64,000 nt of DNA, from positions 1 through 64,000 of IMG/VR virus record IMGVR_UViG_3300035034_001869; one strand, given 5' to 3'. This DNA is from a virus. The position numbers and the translations under genes are program-made. Of this stretch, positions 23,123 to 31,059 are shown piece after piece. Position 1 is the first letter of the stretch. Every line of letters starts with the position of its first letter. The notes under the pieces are model-generated. The model saw only the letters and a program-made list of their open reading frames with translations. It ran no database searches and was not told where the DNA came from.

Positions 23123-24643
23123 CTAATGCCCGCTGTAATAACTATCCAAATATACCTGTCCTGCTTTTATATCCTGTAAAACAGTGCATTGAACCCCAGG
23201 AATAAACGGCTGAGATCTTGCTTCAGTTATTCCATAATTTAAAACACCTTCTGCCTTTTGTAAAGGTGTTTGATTCAATCCACACATCATATTAACATGC
23301 TGATTCTTTCCATAAAATCCTGCTTGATGACTTGAATCAAGAACCCCTGCTTTGTGTCCTTCTTTGTTCGCTTGAGTCGCAGTAATTACCAGAGCGTTGA
23401 ACTCTCCTGCCATTCGTGCCATTAATTTCCAAGCTTCATCAACTGCTCGGTAATCATCGAATCTTGAACCTATGTCGAGAATATCCACGTAGTCGATAAT
23501 AAATATATCCGGTATAAATCCTTCTTTGTTATTCCAAACCTCTATATCTCGCATCATTTTATCGTAGGTAAGTGTGTATTTTGGGTGAACAGACAATCTT
23601 GCATATTTGTTGAATGTTGAAGCCATTCCTTCGTTTCTTAATCTTCCCTCAAGCAAATCTCTTACGGCAAATATATCATCTGCTGGTCGAAATATATTTT
23701 CAAAATAAACAGTCACATCAAAATCATGAGGACCCCTTCCTGATTTACACATAGTGCAAGGATTGTGAGTAGGATCATCTATCAATTCATCTCCATCTCG
23801 AATTATTACGGTTGATAATCTATCAACACATTCCCCGGTCTGATTCTTTTTACAATCAAACACAGGATAGGGATATTCCCCTTCTTCATCAACCATAGGT
23901 TGAAATGCTTTCATAATACGTGGGGTGATTTCTGTCTTTGTCATCTCAACTGACCAGAATATTGACTTTCTTTTTTGTAGAACAGCATGTTTGAAATGAT
24001 CGACCAAAGTAAAGGACTTACCTCGTTTTGCGGGGGCGTAGTAACCAACAACATCACCACGTTTAAAATTTCCAAGATATCTTCCAAGATCTCCAGGTAA
24101 TTGAAAGAAGTTTTTATCCTCTTCGTCTCGTTGCCTATATATTTCTGTGATTTGATTTACATCACCGAGATTTATTAGAGTTCCGGCATCAATGTCAAGA
24201 GTTACTTTCTGGAATCTTTTGATTTCATCTTCTGCTTCCTCGTATTCACCTTTCTCTTTCAGAACAGAAACATTATTGACCATTATTTCTAATTCACGTT
24301 TTCTGAAATAATCAGTGGCAGAATCAGCAAGATAACCAACATTGATTGATTCTTCGTCATATTGTTCTGAAAGTAATTTTAAAAGATCTCCGATTAATTC
24401 AGAATCCGATTCTTTTAAAGTCGGTACTTCAGATTCATAGATGTCTTGAATATGTTTATATGGAGCTTTTTCATGTTCCTCATAAAATGAGATACACCAA
24501 GTTGCAATAGTTTTTAAATAAGAGTTCAGAAAATAATCAAGTTGAAATATAGGGTGGATAGTTTTTATAAAATCACTTGATATGATCAGACCGGTTACAA
24601 TTCTTTTTTCTTCCGTGACAGAAACAGTACGTTCAGTGATCAT
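23123..24643 (-). CDS. DnaB-like replicative helicase with cysteine insertion
   Basis: Unwinds DNA at the fork as a RecA-type hexameric ring. An N-terminal helical domain (1-150) is followed by the motor, with Walker A APAKRGKS at 203-210, SVEMTK as H1a-like segment near 231, Walker B DIFIIDYVDIL near 380 and a QANKEG sensor region. Unusual are four cysteines, C264, C272, C296 and C299, inserted after Walker A, which could bind zinc. Its start overlaps the preceding gene by 4 bases (ATGA), tying it to the probable loader. Confidence 0.92.
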   Translation of the reverse strand: MITERTVSVTEEKRIVTGLIISSDFIKTIHPIFQLDYFLNSYLKTIATWCISFYEEHEKAPYKHIQDIYESEVPTLKESDSELIGDLLKLLSEQYDEESINVGYLADSATDYFRKRELEIMVNNVSVLKEKGEYEEAEDEIKRFQKVTLDIDAGTLINLGDVNQITEIYRQRDEEDKNFFQLPGDLGRYLGNFKRGDVVGYYAPAKRGKSFTLVDHFKHAVLQKRKSIFWSVEMTKTEITPRIMKAFQPMVDEEGEYPYPVFDCKKNQTGECVDRLSTVIIRDGDELIDDPTHNPCTMCKSGRGPHDFDVTVYFENIFRPADDIFAVRDLLEGRLRNEGMASTFNKYARLSVHPKYTLTYDKMMRDIEVWNNKEGFIPDIFIIDYVDILDIGSRFDDYRAVDEAWKLMARMAGEFNALVITATQANKEGHKAGVLDSSHQAGFYGKNQHVNMMCGLNQTPLQKAEGVLNYGITEARSQPFIPGVQCTVLQDIKAGQVYLDSYYSGH

Positions 24644-26013
24644 GCTTTAACCTTTCTTGCAAAGTTTATGTTAGGCATACTGGATTTCTTTTTCATGATA
24701 TTATATTTTAGGACATGTTCTAATAATTCATCAGCAAATTTATCATTTGTTATCCATCGCCATTTAAAATCAATCTTATTTTGTAAGCCCTTGATATATT
24801 CTGAGGCTACGGAAATAATACCGAGGGCATATCCGTCTATAGAAGATTTCCCATTCATGAATACGTATTTATTTTCAATTGGCAGAATAATTTTTACCAT
24901 GTTGTTGATAGCTGTAGCCTGAAGGTTGTCAACATCAACACATCCTCTTTGCTTCAGAGATTTAAACAATAATTCACCTTTTTCATCTAATTTTCCGGTT
25001 ATTCCTTTTTTCATTGCAGTATGCCATTTGATCAACGGTGAGTATGCATTTCCATTAAATCCCTCTGAGAAGATAAATTGTCCTATTGATCTAATAAGCT
25101 TTTTTGGATTTTTTTCATGTTCAAGTTGAAATTTGAATGCATAAAGAACTTCTTCAATGTTCCATTTATAATCAATGTATTCTTTTGGAATAATGCTGAG
25201 ATAATACGGAGGTTTACATCTTGGGTTTTTAGAAAACAGTTTATGAATTTTATCAATGGATGTCGCATATGCTTTTGTTTCAATTTTATGTTTGATCGCA
25301 TTATCTAAATCAACTAACCATTTAAAATATTTTAAATCTGTATCTGTGCAATGTTTTGGGAAATATTTCTTTTTGGGTTTTTTAGCAGAGGCTTTATTGA
25401 CCTGTCTATCAGAGATGTCTTTCTTAGCTTTAACAATTGGAACAATCTTTCTTGTAATATTTGAACGAAAGTCCTTTGTAGGCGATTCGTTAGAATCGCT
25501 GTCTTTAAATTTATTTAAAGAGTTTTTTGAATCATCTGTAGTATCATCTGTTATTGCTTGTCGATTTATCGAGTACGAGAGTCGATTTTCAGAGTATGCA
25601 TCACTAAAAACTTTCAGGGGTTTTTCATCAAAAAGATAAAAGTTTGTCTTGTCAAATTTATATTTAGTATTCGGGTTTTTATGTTTTGTTAAAATTCCAC
25701 GATCCATAAGAAGTTTTATAGATTGAATCACCTTGTCTTTCTTATAAAGATTTAATATACCATCAACTATTTCTTTCAAAGTATGAAATTGAAGCAGAGA
25801 GATATCTTGCTCTCCTTTATACCCATTAAGTTCTGCAATTTCATTCATTTTCTTATTTTTTGGCTTCATTTTCATTTTTGTGTCATGCCAAGTTCCAAAG
25901 AAAGATATTAATGATGCCCCACATATATCCCCATCACAAAAAGCTATCTGCCATTTTCTTATTGTGATGAATCTATCTTTTGAAACTTCAGGCAAGCAGG
26001 AAGTTCTTGACAT
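24640..26013 (-). CDS. Probable replication initiator or helicase loader, 457 aa
   Basis: The N-terminal 130 residues look like a replication-initiator winged helix (FHTLKEIVDGILNLYKKDKVIQSIKLLMDRGIL followed by a beta wing). The centre (140-215) is polar and lysine-rich, and the C-terminal half is helical and aromatic with a HALF-free, P-loop-free sequence. ATGA overlap with the helicase gene is the usual arrangement for phage initiator/loader and helicase pairs. I cannot assign a named family, so the role is inferred from the fold pattern and context. Confidence 0.7.
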   Translation of the reverse strand: MSRTSCLPEVSKDRFITIRKWQIAFCDGDICGASLISFFGTWHDTKMKMKPKNKKMNEIAELNGYKGEQDISLLQFHTLKEIVDGILNLYKKDKVIQSIKLLMDRGILTKHKNPNTKYKFDKTNFYLFDEKPLKVFSDAYSENRLSYSINRQAITDDTTDDSKNSLNKFKDSDSNESPTKDFRSNITRKIVPIVKAKKDISDRQVNKASAKKPKKKYFPKHCTDTDLKYFKWLVDLDNAIKHKIETKAYATSIDKIHKLFSKNPRCKPPYYLSIIPKEYIDYKWNIEEVLYAFKFQLEHEKNPKKLIRSIGQFIFSEGFNGNAYSPLIKWHTAMKKGITGKLDEKGELLFKSLKQRGCVDVDNLQATAINNMVKIILPIENKYVFMNGKSSIDGYALGIISVASEYIKGLQNKIDFKWRWITNDKFADELLEHVLKYNIMKKKSSMPNINFARKVKA

Positions 26014-26024
26014 GATTATATCCT

Positions 26025-26468
26025 CTACTTAAAATGATTGATTGAGTTAAGATTTATAAATTTTAAATACTTCAGATTATCCTCTTTTTCCAGAATAAAA
26101 TCTATAATTTTTTCTACTGATTCTGTATTAATCTTTCTGTGGTCAATATTAACAATTTTTGCAAGAGTTTGATCACCATCGAAATAAGAAAGAAATACTT
26201 GATGCCACCAAGATTGTCCATGGATACATGCGTGATCACAAGTTCCTTGACCTTCTTGATCTTCATCACATCTATCACATCCTTGATCAATGAAATAAAA
26301 TTCCTCTTCACCAGTTAATGATTTTTTTAGATAGTTATATTCGGCAGGATGCCATTTTTTGATATTTTTCTTGAATTTTTCTTTTGCTTGTTCTTCATTT
26401 TTGGCTTGAACAATACAAATTATTTCGTTTTCACTTTCTACTACTTCTACTACTAAGAATTGTGGCAT
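26025..26468 (-). CDS. Hypothetical protein with cysteine/histidine cluster, 147 aa
   Basis: The start at 26468 follows AAGGAG exactly; earlier in-frame ATGs have no such site. The first 40 residues form a small alpha/beta unit (FLVVEVVESENEIICIVQAKNEEQAKEKF). A CDRCDEDQEGQGTCDHACIHGQ cluster near residues 67-87 could hold zinc. The gene lies between initiator and primase and has its own leader with a 12-bp inverted repeat. Confidence 0.75.
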   Translation of the reverse strand: MPQFLVVEVVESENEIICIVQAKNEEQAKEKFKKNIKKWHPAEYNYLKKSLTGEEEFYFIDQGCDRCDEDQEGQGTCDHACIHGQSWWHQVFLSYFDGDQTLAKIVNIDHRKINTESVEKIIDFILEKEDNLKYLKFINLNSINHFK

Positions 26469-26478
26469 AAAAAACTCC

Positions 26479-26573
26479 TTTTTAATGGTCCCGATCTTGA
26501 CAGGCGAATAACTGATAAGGAAATTCATGGAGACAATCAAGACCATTAAAAAAGAGTCTTTATTTCCTGTCAA
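26479..26573 (-). promoter_or_regulatory. Promoter with 12-bp inverted repeat reaching the ribosome-binding site
   Basis: Leftward TTGACA (26568-26573), 17 bases, TTTAAT (26545-26550). The inverted repeat GACCATTAAAAA / TTTTTAATGGTC (26541-26552 and 26479-26490) overlaps the -10 box on one side and touches the AAGGAG site on the other. It could be a DNA operator or, for longer transcripts, an RNA stem that masks translation. Confidence 0.5.
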
Positions 26574-26698
26574 TATTAAGTCTCTGATTTCCATCACTTG
26601 CTCAGTGATTTATCAAGTCACTGCAATACTCTAAAACATGATGAAAGTTAAAATATACTATAATCTGATTAATAAGTAAACAGAAATTTTATATTAAG

Positions 26699-27622
26699 TC
26701 AAGAACTTTTTATTTTCTTGATATCTTCAGCGGATAATTGATCTGGATCAGTGTCTTCTGGAAGATCAAATATCTTACAATCGCAAAAAGGAGCCAAATC
26801 ATTCGCTAATTTTTCTCCTGCTACTTTGCCAGCTTTATCCCCGTCAAAAACAATTTTAACAGTGGAAAATTTGGATAATAATCTTTTCTGTTCTGAGGTT
26901 GTTTTGGTTCCGAAGGTGCAAACGCATCCGTCACCCATTCTCATCATGTCAAAAAGTCCTTCAACCACACAACAACTATTTCCATCAGTGAATTCTAACC
27001 CGAACAGGTAATCTTTGATTGGGATTACTGATTTTTCTTCTTCCAAATGACGATATCGTAAATTCGTATTTTCAGATATCGCAATGGATGTAAAAGTGAT
27101 CATTCGGTATTGTCTGATTACAGGAACTATTATTCTGTTTTTCCATTTTCCAGTTGGTCCACAGAAATGAAATTTATATTTTTCAGTAAGTTCCTTGTAA
27201 TCAAACCCTCTGCCTCGTAGATACTCCGCATGATGTGGTGTAATAAGTTTACTTGCATTGCTCGGCAGTTCTACTTTAATTGATCTTTCTTTTTCTGATT
27301 GTCCAAAAGATTTCAACTCTCTCGGAACAGCATCACCAAGAACCTCAATGGCTTTATTAAAAGATCCTAATTCTTCCGTAAGATATTTTATTACTGTCCC
27401 AGAAGTACCACATTTAAAACAGGAGATTGTTTTGCTTTCAAGATTGATACCCATGTGATTTGAATCATCCCCACAAAATGGGCAAGGAGTTCCAATCCAA
27501 CCAGAGGAAACATTTTTTCCTGACTCAGTGTAGTAAATATTTAATTCGTCAAGAACTTCTCGAATGTCAATATTTTCAATGTGGACTTTATCATGTTTTT
27601 TACCTTTTTGTATTCGTCTCAT
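26699..27622 (-). CDS. DnaG-like primase
   Basis: Synthesises RNA primers for lagging-strand synthesis. The zinc-binding domain at the N-terminus has CPFC and CFKC pairs (residues 47-50 and 68-71), the CHC2-type ribbon. The TOPRIM catalytic fold follows: glutamate in VVEGLFDMM near 211, then VFDGDKAG near 252 with the DxD metal site. At 307 aa it lacks a helicase domain; the helicase is separate at 23-24.6 kb. I use ATG at 27622 rather than the TTG one codon earlier. Confidence 0.92.
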   Translation of the reverse strand: MRRIQKGKKHDKVHIENIDIREVLDELNIYYTESGKNVSSGWIGTPCPFCGDDSNHMGINLESKTISCFKCGTSGTVIKYLTEELGSFNKAIEVLGDAVPRELKSFGQSEKERSIKVELPSNASKLITPHHAEYLRGRGFDYKELTEKYKFHFCGPTGKWKNRIIVPVIRQYRMITFTSIAISENTNLRYRHLEEEKSVIPIKDYLFGLEFTDGNSCCVVEGLFDMMRMGDGCVCTFGTKTTSEQKRLLSKFSTVKIVFDGDKAGKVAGEKLANDLAPFCDCKIFDLPEDTDPDQLSAEDIKKIKSS

Positions 27623-27714
27623 CAATAATCTCTTTTGCTGTTCTGATTTAATGTAAATTGCATCATAATATCATCTTGTGATACTGAATCAAGCTGTTTT
27701 AAAATAAAATGATG

Positions 27715-27831
27715 CTATGATACTGCTAAACGTTTTAAACGTCTTAGATTAAAGAATTTTCTTCTTCTTGTTCTATTTTTCTGATCGTTTTTCTGGTGAA
27801 TTTTTTTAATTTCTATGATACTCTTTTGCAT
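27715..27831 (-). CDS. Very basic microprotein, 38 aa
   Basis: A short frame starting MQKSIIEIKK and ending in an arginine/lysine-rich tail (RTRRRKFF, LRRLKRL). The ribosome-binding site is weak (GGAATG). Extreme basicity could mean nucleic-acid binding, but an AT-rich spacer can also give such a frame by chance. Confidence 0.35.
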   Translation of the reverse strand: MQKSIIEIKKIHQKNDQKNRTRRRKFFNLRRLKRLAVS

Positions 27832-27843
27832 AACATTCCATTC

Positions 27844-27987
27844 TTAACCTCCATATATGACTATAATGGCGTTACAAATAATTCCTGTCATTATTACATC
27901 TAATAAAAGTGTGAATATTAGTCCAATAATTAGCATGGACTCCATTTTGTTTTTAAAACACATCCAAATTAAGAATATAGTGGTCAT
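27844..27987 (-). CDS. Single-span membrane microprotein, 47 aa
   Basis: An AGGGAG site precedes the ATG. The chain has a long hydrophobic run from about residue 18 to 45 (LIIGLIFTLLLDVIM, IICNAIIVIY) broken by one aspartate, so one or two membrane passes are possible. The start overlaps the end of the frameshifted small gene upstream. Role unknown. Confidence 0.6.
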   Translation of the reverse strand: MTTIFLIWMCFKNKMESMLIIGLIFTLLLDVIMTGIICNAIIVIYGG

Positions 27988-28095
27988 TTTCTACTCCCTA
28001 AAATAAGTTCTTGAACAATTCTCTTTGCCTGATCGAATCGTTCAGAATAAGAATCAGATATGATGGTGAATTCTATGCCCTGATTTGTCAGTCAT
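27984..28095 (-). pseudogene. Small gene with apparent +1 frameshift
   Basis: AAAGGAG and ATG at 28095 begin MTDKSGH and run to an early stop. The +1 frame is open from before this point and reads IEFTIISDSYSERFDQAKRIVQELILGSRK, ending with an ATGA overlap to the next gene. Removing one base in AAATCAGGG joins them into a product of about 36 residues. It parallels the case at 22784-22958. Confidence 0.45.
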
Positions 28096-28111
28096 TTCTT
28101 TCTCCTTTCTA

Positions 28112-28192
28112 CTACATCATATACACGTACATTGAACCCATTCCTATAATTATACCGATCATAAGCCCTTCTAAAAATAGTAAGACGTACAT
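28112..28192 (-). CDS. Membrane microprotein, 26 aa
   Basis: Only 26 residues, nearly all hydrophobic (LLFLEGLMIGIIIGMGSM), with AAGGAG at proper distance from the ATG. The start base abuts the stop of the zinc-finger gene before it. It could be a minimal membrane-span peptide of the same kind as the others in this phage. Confidence 0.5.
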   Translation of the reverse strand: MYVLLFLEGLMIGIIIGMGSMYVYMM

Positions 28193-28395
28193 TATTTTTT
28201 TCTCCTTATACACCCACAAGATTTTGTGTTCCCACTTCTCAAGCTGTCCTGTCGTATTTCACAAATATTTCCACATTCACATTGACAAATCCATTTTTTA
28301 GTGGTTTGTAGAGTTTTTACACTGATGTAAAGTTCCCCTTCTCTGAGAACAGTCAACTTTCCCCATTTTGATCCAGGCATGTTGTATAGTGTCAT
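28192..28395 (-). CDS. Zinc-ribbon protein, 67 aa, paralogue of 28753-28998
   Basis: The pattern GKLTVL...KWICQCECGN...SLRSGNTKSCGC forms a compact four-cysteine ribbon also seen at the N-terminus of AP2/HNH homing endonucleases. Here it stands alone without a nuclease. A second copy of the same design is encoded 360 bases away. Both overlap the gene that lies between them. DNA binding is likely but not shown. Confidence 0.8.
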   Translation of the reverse strand: MTLYNMPGSKWGKLTVLREGELYISVKTLQTTKKWICQCECGNICEIRQDSLRSGNTKSCGCIRRKK

Positions 28396-28784
28396 AATTT
28401 AGAACACCTTTCTATTTTAATTTTTAGAATTGATTCTTCCTCTATACAAGTATGCCACCATTTTTTATGTTTTCCATACCATCTGTAAATGATCATATTT
28501 TCTCCATAAATATTTGGAACAATATGATCAATATGGATTTTATATGGTTTTCCTGGGCCGATTTGTATATGATAGGTATTCCCTACTATAATGAATTTAC
28601 TTTGTTTGATAACTTCTCTCCAGTTATCAGCTATGAATTGAACAATTCCCTCAGTGAAATTATAAGAGTGTTTCAGTATTCCATTTTGTATATCTTTTGC
28701 AAGAATGGTACAAGGAACACATACGTTTCCACAGAATCCGCCTTCATGTGATTTATTTGTGCATGATTTTACGAAACATTCCAT
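28392..28784 (-). CDS. Hypothetical protein with N-terminal cysteine cluster, 130 aa
   Basis: Starts with a zinc-like cluster (CFVKSC, then GGFCGNVCVPC). The C-terminal half is beta-rich (FIIVGNTYHIQIGPG, HIDHIVPN, IIYRWYG). The HIDHIVP segment resembles the first part of an HNH site, but the remaining elements are missing. AAAGGAGG precedes the start. It lies between two paralogous zinc-ribbon genes and overlaps both. Confidence 0.75.
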   Translation of the reverse strand: MECFVKSCTNKSHEGGFCGNVCVPCTILAKDIQNGILKHSYNFTEGIVQFIADNWREVIKQSKFIIVGNTYHIQIGPGKPYKIHIDHIVPNIYGENMIIYRWYGKHKKWWHTCIEEESILKIKIERCSKL

Positions 28785-28998
28785 TTCTGTTCCTCCTTTG
28801 TAAACACCCGCATGATCTTGTTTTCCCTGATCGTAATGAGCTTTGTTTTACTGAAACATATTCTCCACAAGAACAAACACATTTCCATTTACGTTCACTT
28901 CTTCCAGTTGATAGACAAATATAAGGTTCATCCTCTCCCAAGACAATCAGCTTGCCGAAGTTTTGGCCTTTTAAATCTATTGTTCTTTTTCGTGCCAT
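28753..28998 (-). CDS. Zinc-ribbon protein, 81 aa, paralogue of 28192-28395
   Basis: Shares GKLIVLGED, KWKCVCSCGE, and SLRSGKTRSCGC with the 67-residue copy downstream, so one arose by duplication. The N- and C-termini are basic (ARKRTIDLKG, QRRNRNGMFRK), which supports nucleic-acid binding. The start overlaps the preceding gene by one base. Confidence 0.8.
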   Translation of the reverse strand: MARKRTIDLKGQNFGKLIVLGEDEPYICLSTGRSERKWKCVCSCGEYVSVKQSSLRSGKTRSCGCLQRRNRNGMFRKIMHK

Positions 28999-29231
28999 TA
29001 TTTTCTTTCCTTTAAATCAAATCTAAGTAGAAAATCTTGAATTGTGCTGTAAGTATTTTCCCAAGGAGTGATTGTATTCTTTTTCCAATAAGAATAAAAC
29101 ACAAGTCTTAGTCCCTGATAGCAATCATCTTTATAAGATTCATACGTATTTTCTTCAAGGACACCGTGAATCTTGATACTGTAGTGTATGGTATCAATAG
29201 TTTCTTCTGCTTGGATCTTGACGGTTTGCAT
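28998..29231 (-). CDS. Hypothetical protein, 77 aa
   Basis: The ATG at 29231 follows AAGGAAC at usable distance. The protein is beta-rich and aromatic (HYSIKIHGVLEENTYESY, LRLVFYSYWKKN). No family recognised. It overlaps the upstream gene by 38 bases in another frame. Confidence 0.7.
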   Translation of the reverse strand: MQTVKIQAEETIDTIHYSIKIHGVLEENTYESYKDDCYQGLRLVFYSYWKKNTITPWENTYSTIQDFLLRFDLKERK

Positions 29232-29391
29232 TGTCTCTTTGTTCCTTATATAAAGCTTCAATTTGTGCCCGTAGCAAAACACATTCTAATTGAAGTGATC
29301 TATTCATTGTGAACCCCTTTGCCGCTTCTTTCCTTGCTAAAAGACTTACGATCATAGCCTTTAATACCTCATTATAAATTTTTGATCTCAT
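29194..29391 (-). CDS. Hypothetical helical protein, 65 aa
   Basis: A helical, amphipathic chain (VLKAMIVSLLARKEAAKG, LECVLLRAQIEALYKEQRDN) that probably forms a coiled coil or dimer. No motif recognised. It begins one base after the stop of the previous gene. Confidence 0.65.
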   Translation of the reverse strand: MRSKIYNEVLKAMIVSLLARKEAAKGFTMNRSLQLECVLLRAQIEALYKEQRDNANRQDPSRRNY

Positions 29392-29392
29392 A

Positions 29393-29728
29393 TTATTTTC
29401 TCCTCATCGGTGGGTCCATATCTCTAAGATCCTCATGATTAGCGATTGCTTCTTTCACCTTATCCCATTCTCCTTTTTTCCATTCAAGAAATTCAGGAGC
29501 CCTTTTGCAATTTACACAATTGGGCGTGTTTCGAACAATTGTTGATTTCCCGTCTTTGAATACTCTTGCTATCGGTTGGGTCTTGTTGTGTGAACACTCA
29601 ATTGGAAAAGGAAGTCTTCCCTCATAATATTCACACCATCTTCCTTGTTTCTTTTTGATTTTAGGAAGAATTTTGCGAATGATTTTTGGGAGTTTCTTTT
29701 TCCTGAATTTCTTTTTTAAAATTTTCAT
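29393..29728 (-). CDS. Basic protein with two CxxC-like sites, 111 aa
   Basis: The first 27 residues are extremely lysine-rich (KKKFRKKKLPKIIRKILPKIKKK). The rest carries C32, C45, C71 and C74 (NCVNC), which could bind one zinc. A DNA- or RNA-binding role fits but is inferred. It overlaps the next gene by 4 bases. Confidence 0.75.
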   Translation of the reverse strand: MKILKKKFRKKKLPKIIRKILPKIKKKQGRWCEYYEGRLPFPIECSHNKTQPIARVFKDGKSTIVRNTPNCVNCKRAPEFLEWKKGEWDKVKEAIANHEDLRDMDPPMRRK

Positions 29729-29967
29729 TTAAGATCTCTACTTGCGACCATTTCCTTCAGCATCTCCATGGCTTCTGTGATTGTAATATCTCTTTCTGAA
29801 GTTATTCCTTCAATTCCATTTTGGATATTTTCTTTTATTTCTTGCATTATTTCATCAGAAACATTTTCTTTAGAATCTAAATCCGTCAGCTTGTTCATTA
29901 TTGGTGCAAATTTTTTCATCATTTCGTAAATTGCGTGAAATACAGTTAGGCTTTTTGGATTTGCCAT
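29725..29967 (-). CDS. Hypothetical helical protein, 80 aa
   Basis: AAGGAG precedes the ATG at 29967, inside the end of the preceding frame. The chain is helical and acidic (AIYEMMKKFAPIMNKLTDLDSKENVSDEIMQEIKE). No metal site or known fold. Neighbours overlap or abut at both ends. Confidence 0.7.
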   Translation of the reverse strand: MANPKSLTVFHAIYEMMKKFAPIMNKLTDLDSKENVSDEIMQEIKENIQNGIEGITSERDITITEAMEMLKEMVASRDLK

Positions 29968-29968
29968 T

Positions 29969-30166
29969 TTAATTTTCTCCTTTATTTTGAAAATCTTGTT
30001 TAGCAATACACAACGCCCTTCTCCAACTTTTGTGTATCCCGTGAGCTTCTCTTTCACCATTATCTACATGAACCAAATAATTTAATTTCAATAGATTGGG
30101 GGGGAAGATTTTAATTGCACATTTTTTATCCAAAAGGAATTCTAATGCTTCAGCGTATTTTTGCAT
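29969..30166 (-). CDS. Hypothetical protein, 65 aa
   Basis: Contains a double-strand pattern (KCAIKIFPP, LNYLVHVDNG) followed by a helix with an SWRRALCIAKQDF segment. This beta-beta-alpha order recalls small RNA- or DNA-binding folds, but no family is recognised. It starts one base from the stop of the gene before it. Confidence 0.65.
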   Translation of the reverse strand: MQKYAEALEFLLDKKCAIKIFPPNLLKLNYLVHVDNGEREAHGIHKSWRRALCIAKQDFQNKGEN

Positions 30167-30167
30167 T

Positions 30168-30689
30168 TTATTCTCCTTTTAAATTTCTGATTGCTTTTTG
30201 TAATCCCTCTGGACGTATGCATTCATTATCCAATTCATTTAAAGCCTTTTCTATTTTTTCTTTGGCTTCAATCAATTCAACCATCATCCAGTATGCAAGT
30301 CCGTCTCCTGTTAAATCTCTCCAAGGTTCCCCGTGTCTAAGAGCTTTCATTCCCCCTGTGTGAGCTTGGTACACTGAGTATTTTCCGTCATTTACATCCA
30401 CAAAATAATTGCTTCGCTTTTTGATTGTGTCTTTTAAAGACGGCATGAAATATTCCTTTTTATTTAGAGATGATCTTGCCATATTTCTTTGCTTTGTGCG
30501 CATCCAGGAAATATCACCAGGAGTTACTTTTTCAAGATCCTTTATTTTTTGTGTCATATTTTCGACTTCCTCAAGGCAATGAACCCTATGATCATGGTGT
30601 TCATTGCAATACGGGCATAAGGGGTGCCTTTTCTTTTTCATCTGCATTTTTAAATTTCTACAGGTTTCACAATCACAGAAGGTAGTCAT
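30168..30689 (-). CDS. Hypothetical protein with N-terminal zinc cluster, 173 aa
   Basis: Cysteines C5, C7, C10 (CDCETC), then CPYCNEHHDHRVHC near residues 25-38, form a likely two-zinc module. The C-terminal portion (80-170) holds KYSVYQAHTGGMKALRHGEPWRDLTGD and a helical end. This last segment looks like a conserved phage domain, but I cannot name it. Overlaps the preceding gene by 4 bases. Confidence 0.75.
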   Translation of the reverse strand: MTTFCDCETCRNLKMQMKKKRHPLCPYCNEHHDHRVHCLEEVENMTQKIKDLEKVTPGDISWMRTKQRNMARSSLNKKEYFMPSLKDTIKKRSNYFVDVNDGKYSVYQAHTGGMKALRHGEPWRDLTGDGLAYWMMVELIEAKEKIEKALNELDNECIRPEGLQKAIRNLKGE

Positions 30690-30868
30690 GCGTATAAATC
30701 CTTATATTTATTTCCCTCTTTGCAGGCACACACGGCTATAAAACAACCATTTCCACCACAAGTTCGACAAGTTGATTCATCATATGAACCTTCACCAGAT
30801 CCATTGCAAGAAATACAATTCATTCTGATAAGACCATCTTCACATTCATCACAAATTTCATCAGACAT
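30686..30868 (-). CDS. DnaJ-type zinc-finger protein, 60 aa
   Basis: Repeats of CxxC with glycines (CDECEDG, CISCNGSG, CRTCGGNG, then CAC) match the cysteine-rich domain of DnaJ, here free-standing. Two zincs could be held. The start at 30868 has an AGAGG site and abuts the stop of the upstream gene. Such solitary zinc-finger proteins are common in phage early regions and have unknown targets. Confidence 0.75.
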   Translation of the reverse strand: MSDEICDECEDGLIRMNCISCNGSGEGSYDESTCRTCGGNGCFIAVCACKEGNKYKDLYA

Positions 30869-30870
30869 AA

Positions 30871-31059
30871 TTACCTCTTCTTTTTGTTCCATTTATTACG
30901 CCAGATTTCCTTTTGGCTTTTATCCTCAAGTTGTTTCTGCTTCTTTGCCAGCTTTTTCCATTCTCTTTTTGAAATAAGGCCGTTTTCACTATAGAAAGGA
31001 AGGTGCGTTTCTTTTTTTAAAAATGCTATAAATTCTTCAGGTGTTTTTTGATCTTCCAT
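30871..31059 (-). CDS. Hypothetical basic helical protein, 62 aa
   Basis: Two charged helices joined by an aromatic turn, ending in a lysine/tryptophan-rich tail (KKLAKKQKQLEDKSQKEIWRNKWNKKKR in pieces). No recognised family. It overlaps the next gene upstream by one base. Confidence 0.6.
   Translation of the reverse strand: MEDQKTPEEFIAFLKKETHLPFYSENGLISKREWKKLAKKQKQLEDKSQKEIWRNKWNKKKR

Noticed and set aside
24640-26013. Reading the 457-residue protein as a DnaC-like ATPase loader
   Set aside because: No Walker A or B motif is present; only the winged-helix-like N-terminus and its place before the helicase support an initiator or loader role.
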